In this document: positions 20,822-22,877 of the stretch, one piece after another
Position numbering within the stretch: the first letter of the stretch is position 1
Layout: every line of letters begins with the position of its first letter
Assembly (NCBI GenBank): GCA_002399975.1
Contig: DHER01000121.1
Span: 1-22,877, forward strand
DNA: 22,877 nt
Reading direction: 5' to 3'
Origin: Firmicutes bacterium UBA4845
Lineage (GTDB): Bacteria; Bacillota; Clostridia; Tissierellales; Sedimentibacteraceae
Translations under genes and position numbers: made by a program
Notes under the pieces: model-generated
Told to the model about the DNA's origin: nothing
Databases searched by the model: none
What the model saw: only the letters and a program-made list of their open reading frames with translations

Positions 20822-21219
20822 GTTTTCCTTTTGAATTAGATAGTGAAAATATTGCGACAGCAGACGAATACAAAGAACCGTGCGAATACGGGATTGATTT
20901 TGAAACAGGTCAATTGACAGGCGAAAAAGTTTATGGGCTGGAAGCAATAAAGGTATGGATATGGATAGCCTTGCACACTCCAAGATACCGCCATGCCATC
21001 TATAGCTGGAATTACGGAAGCGATTTAGAAGACCTAATTGGTAAAGGATACACGCAGGATTATATTAATACAGAAGCCCCAAGAATGATCGAAGAATGTT
21101 TACTTGTCAACCCAAACATAACGGGGATTACAGACTATAATTTTAATCTTGAGAACGATAGACTTACAGGCGTTTTTACAGTAAAGACTACATACGGGGA
21201 GGTTAAAACAAGTGTTTGA
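20818..21219 (+). CDS. xkdS: DUF2634 baseplate wedge protein (XkdS, gp25-like)
   Basis: This 133-residue protein is coupled to the gene before it (ATGA overlap). It has the DUF2634 pattern: YGIDFETGQLTGEKVYGLEA near residue 25, then VWIWIALHTPRYRHAIYSWN and YGSDLEDLIGK, a wedge-like segment related to T4 gp25. These proteins begin sheath assembly from the baseplate. The C-terminus GVFTVKTTYGEVKTSV contains the GGGGAGG ribosome site for the baseplate J gene. The length is normal. Confidence 0.88.
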   Translation: MSFPFELDSENIATADEYKEPCEYGIDFETGQLTGEKVYGLEAIKVWIWIALHTPRYRHAIYSWNYGSDLEDLIGKGYTQDYINTEAPRMIEECLLVNPNITGITDYNFNLENDRLTGVFTVKTTYGEVKTSV

Positions 21220-22279
21220 AAACTATACTTTTGAATATTTGCTTGACCGCATGATAGAGAGAATAAAAGCACTAGATAGTGGGGTAGATACAAGTGAGGG
21301 AAGCCTTGTTTATAGCATATTAGCGCCGGAGGCTTGGGAGCTTGCAGAGGCATACATAAACATATCCACGGTATATGACATTACCTTTGCGGATACCGCA
21401 CCAAGAGAAGAATTGATATTGAGAGCAAAAGAAAAGGGCCTGCAACCAAAGCAAGCTACGCACGCAATATTACAAGGACAATTTAATATTGACATCCCTC
21501 TCAATAGCAGATTTAGCCTAGACGATCTCAATTATGCGGCAATAGAAAAGATTGACAACGGTGTATATAAAATGCAATGTGAGACAGCGGGGACCTCCGG
21601 GAATAAAAAGCTAGGAGAATTAATCCCGATAGAGTTTATAGAGGGGCTTGAAACCGCAGAGCTAACAGAACTTTTAATACCTGCCGTTGACGATGAAGAT
21701 ACCGAGGAATTTAGAACAAGATATTTTAGCAGTTTTAATCTGCAAAGCTTCGGCGGAAACCGATCGGATTATATAGCAAAAGTAAAAGATATTGACGGTG
21801 TGGGGGCATGTAAATGCTACAGAGCCGCAACGGATAGCCCGAACGTGACTATAGTAATACTAGATAATCAATATGGAGTTCCAAGCGGCGTATTAGTTGA
21901 CTTGGTACAAAACACGATTGATCCCACGCAAGACGGTGCGGGGGATGGATTAGCACCAATTTGCCATGTTGTAGATGCTTTTGGAGCCACCGGCACCAAA
22001 ATAGATATTGCTTTCGATATTACATTAGATACCGGCTATGTTTACGCAGATATTGTAGACAAAGTTGATGATGCGATAGACAATTATTTTTTGGAACTCT
22101 CTAAAACGTGGGAAAATACTGATAATTTAATTGTGCGTATCTCAAAAATAGAAAGTGCAATTTTGAACATTACAGGCATACTAGATATTGGCAATACGGC
22201 GCTAAACGGAGCGGCGAGCAACATTATTTTGGACTCTAATAGCATACCGATAAGGGGGACTGTAAATGCAAACAATTAA
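21212..22279 (+). CDS. xkdT: Baseplate J-like protein (XkdT-like)
   Basis: This 355-residue protein initiates at GTG 21212, with GGGGAGG at 21196-21202. It opens FENYTFEYLLDRMIERIKAL, followed by DTSEGSLVYSILAPEAWELA, an almost diagnostic start of the baseplate J family. EEFRTRYFSSFNLQSFGGNR and ADYIAKVKDIDGVGACKCY-like parts (residues ~165-200) follow. It forms the wedges around the hub and holds fibre attachment sites. The last 14 bases overlap the next gene. Length is typical for the PBSX type. Confidence 0.92.
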   Translation: MFENYTFEYLLDRMIERIKALDSGVDTSEGSLVYSILAPEAWELAEAYINISTVYDITFADTAPREELILRAKEKGLQPKQATHAILQGQFNIDIPLNSRFSLDDLNYAAIEKIDNGVYKMQCETAGTSGNKKLGELIPIEFIEGLETAELTELLIPAVDDEDTEEFRTRYFSSFNLQSFGGNRSDYIAKVKDIDGVGACKCYRAATDSPNVTIVILDNQYGVPSGVLVDLVQNTIDPTQDGAGDGLAPICHVVDAFGATGTKIDIAFDITLDTGYVYADIVDKVDDAIDNYFLELSKTWENTDNLIVRISKIESAILNITGILDIGNTALNGAASNIILDSNSIPIRGTVNANN

Positions 22280-22802
22280 TTATTTGCAAAGTGCCTTGCA
22301 AGATATAAAAGAATTTAAAGTTATTACGTCCGTACATGACAAAGAAAACAGTGAGATTAATGTATGCGTGGATGATTTATACAAAGACCAGTTTGTTTTA
22401 TTAGCTACAAAAAAAGGATTATCTAGGTACGAAAACAGTTTAGGATTAACATATAAGGAAACGGATACTTTGGACGATAGACGATTTAGAATAATTACAG
22501 AATATAGCAAACAATTGCCATACACAAAAGTAACTATGAATAAAACACTTGAAAATCTATGCGGTAAAGACGGGTATAGGTTAACAATTGACCTTACAAG
22601 CAATTTACTTACGGCAAGGATAGCGTTGACTGCTAAAAGCCAGTTTTTTACCGTAAAAGAATTCCTTGAAAGCGTAACTCCTTTGAATTTAATTATAGAC
22701 TTATCCTTACTATATAATCAATATAAATCTTTGCACCGATTTACGTATGGGCAATTAAAGGAATGGACACATAACCAGCTAAGAGAGGAAGTGATTGCAT
22801 AA
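22266..22802 (+). CDS. xkdU: DUF2313 baseplate protein (XkdU/YmfQ-like)
   Basis: This 178-residue protein starts at ATG 22266 within the end of baseplate J, with AAGGGGGACTG upstream. It has MQTINYLQSALQDIKEFKVI at the start, LLATKKGLSRYENSLGLTYK in the middle and DTLDDRRFRIITEYSKQLPY, a recognised DUF2313 core. The protein links baseplate J to the tail fibre in P2- and PBSX-like tails (P2 gpI position). The stop TAA shares a base with the ATG of the next gene. Confidence 0.86.
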   Translation: MQTINYLQSALQDIKEFKVITSVHDKENSEINVCVDDLYKDQFVLLATKKGLSRYENSLGLTYKETDTLDDRRFRIITEYSKQLPYTKVTMNKTLENLCGKDGYRLTIDLTSNLLTARIALTAKSQFFTVKEFLESVTPLNLIIDLSLLYNQYKSLHRFTYGQLKEWTHNQLREEVIA

Positions 22803-22877
22803 TGGCAGAACAGACAGCAAATTACGGGCTGATAAAACCTAGCGAAGAAGATTTTTACAACATTGATACTGCAAATG
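22802..22877 (+). CDS. Tail fibre/receptor-binding protein, N-terminal fragment (runs off the window)
   Basis: The first 25 codons of a gene start at the ATG that overlaps the previous stop (TAATG), with GAGAGGAAG upstream. The peptide MAEQTANYGLIKPSEEDFYN matches the common N-terminus of phage tail-fibre proteins (YGLxKPxxxDFYN), which docks to the baseplate. The rest, including any receptor-binding part, lies outside the window. Position directly after DUF2313 supports the call. Confidence 0.7.
   Translation, partial: MAEQTANYGLIKPSEEDFYNIDTAN

Overview
The window is the late-gene half of a temperate-type, tailed bacteriophage or prophage from a low-GC Gram-positive host, most likely a clostridial (Clostridia/Lachnospiraceae-like) bacterium. 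This rests on AT-rich coding sequence, strong AGGAGG-type ribosome sites, frequent TTG/GTG starts, and phage families typical of that group (DUF551, Lar-like, YopX-like, short proteins starting MRLIDAD, a DUF1492/ArpU-like regulator, PBSX-like tail genes). Every supported gene is on the + strand. No integrase, replication, lysis, tRNA or CRISPR element is visible, so prophage versus free phage cannot be decided here.

Region 1 (1-5650) is a train of small accessory genes, mostly of unknown function, many built on cysteine clusters. Recognisable members are a PP-loop/4Fe-4S PAPS-reductase-like enzyme (2560-3426), a Lar-like zinc ribbon fused to DUF551 (3788-4468) and a MazG-like nucleotide pyrophosphohydrolase with a Cys-rich insert (4462-4869). 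Five gene junctions carry copies of the same leader that includes the ribosome-binding site, and there are two tandem paralogue pairs. This looks like a region assembled by exchange of small cassettes.

Region 2 (5654-7122) is the late switch and packaging start. It holds a sigma-region-4-like DUF1492/ArpU-type regulator, a candidate late promoter with two TGTCAC boxes one helical turn apart, and a leader of about 240 nt that can fold an H-type pseudoknot. The leader ends in an intrinsic terminator. Then come a small gene, an HNH endonuclease and a palindrome-rich GC-rich segment that is the best cos-site candidate.

Region 3 (7123-14370) is an HK97-type head module: P27-family small terminase, large terminase, portal, ClpP-like prohead protease, major capsid protein, gp6-like connector, head-tail adaptor, gp10-like and tail-terminator proteins. 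The capsid gene ends in a GGGAAAC slippery heptamer directly before its stop. The -1 frame is open for 50 more codons and encodes a HeH/LEM/Rho_N-like domain.

Region 4 (14376-22877) is a PBSX/Xkd-type contractile tail: sheath, tube, tail chaperone, tape measure, LysM protein, hub, DUF2577, DUF2634/gp25-like, baseplate J, DUF2313 and the start of a tail-fibre gene. The chaperone has a classic A AAA AAC -1 frameshift site with an 11-bp stem downstream. The hub protein carries an unusual C-terminal zinc-binding motif.

The strongest candidates for new biology are the predicted frameshift extension of the capsid, the pseudoknot/terminator leader in front of the packaging genes, and the repeated translation-initiation cassettes of the accessory region.
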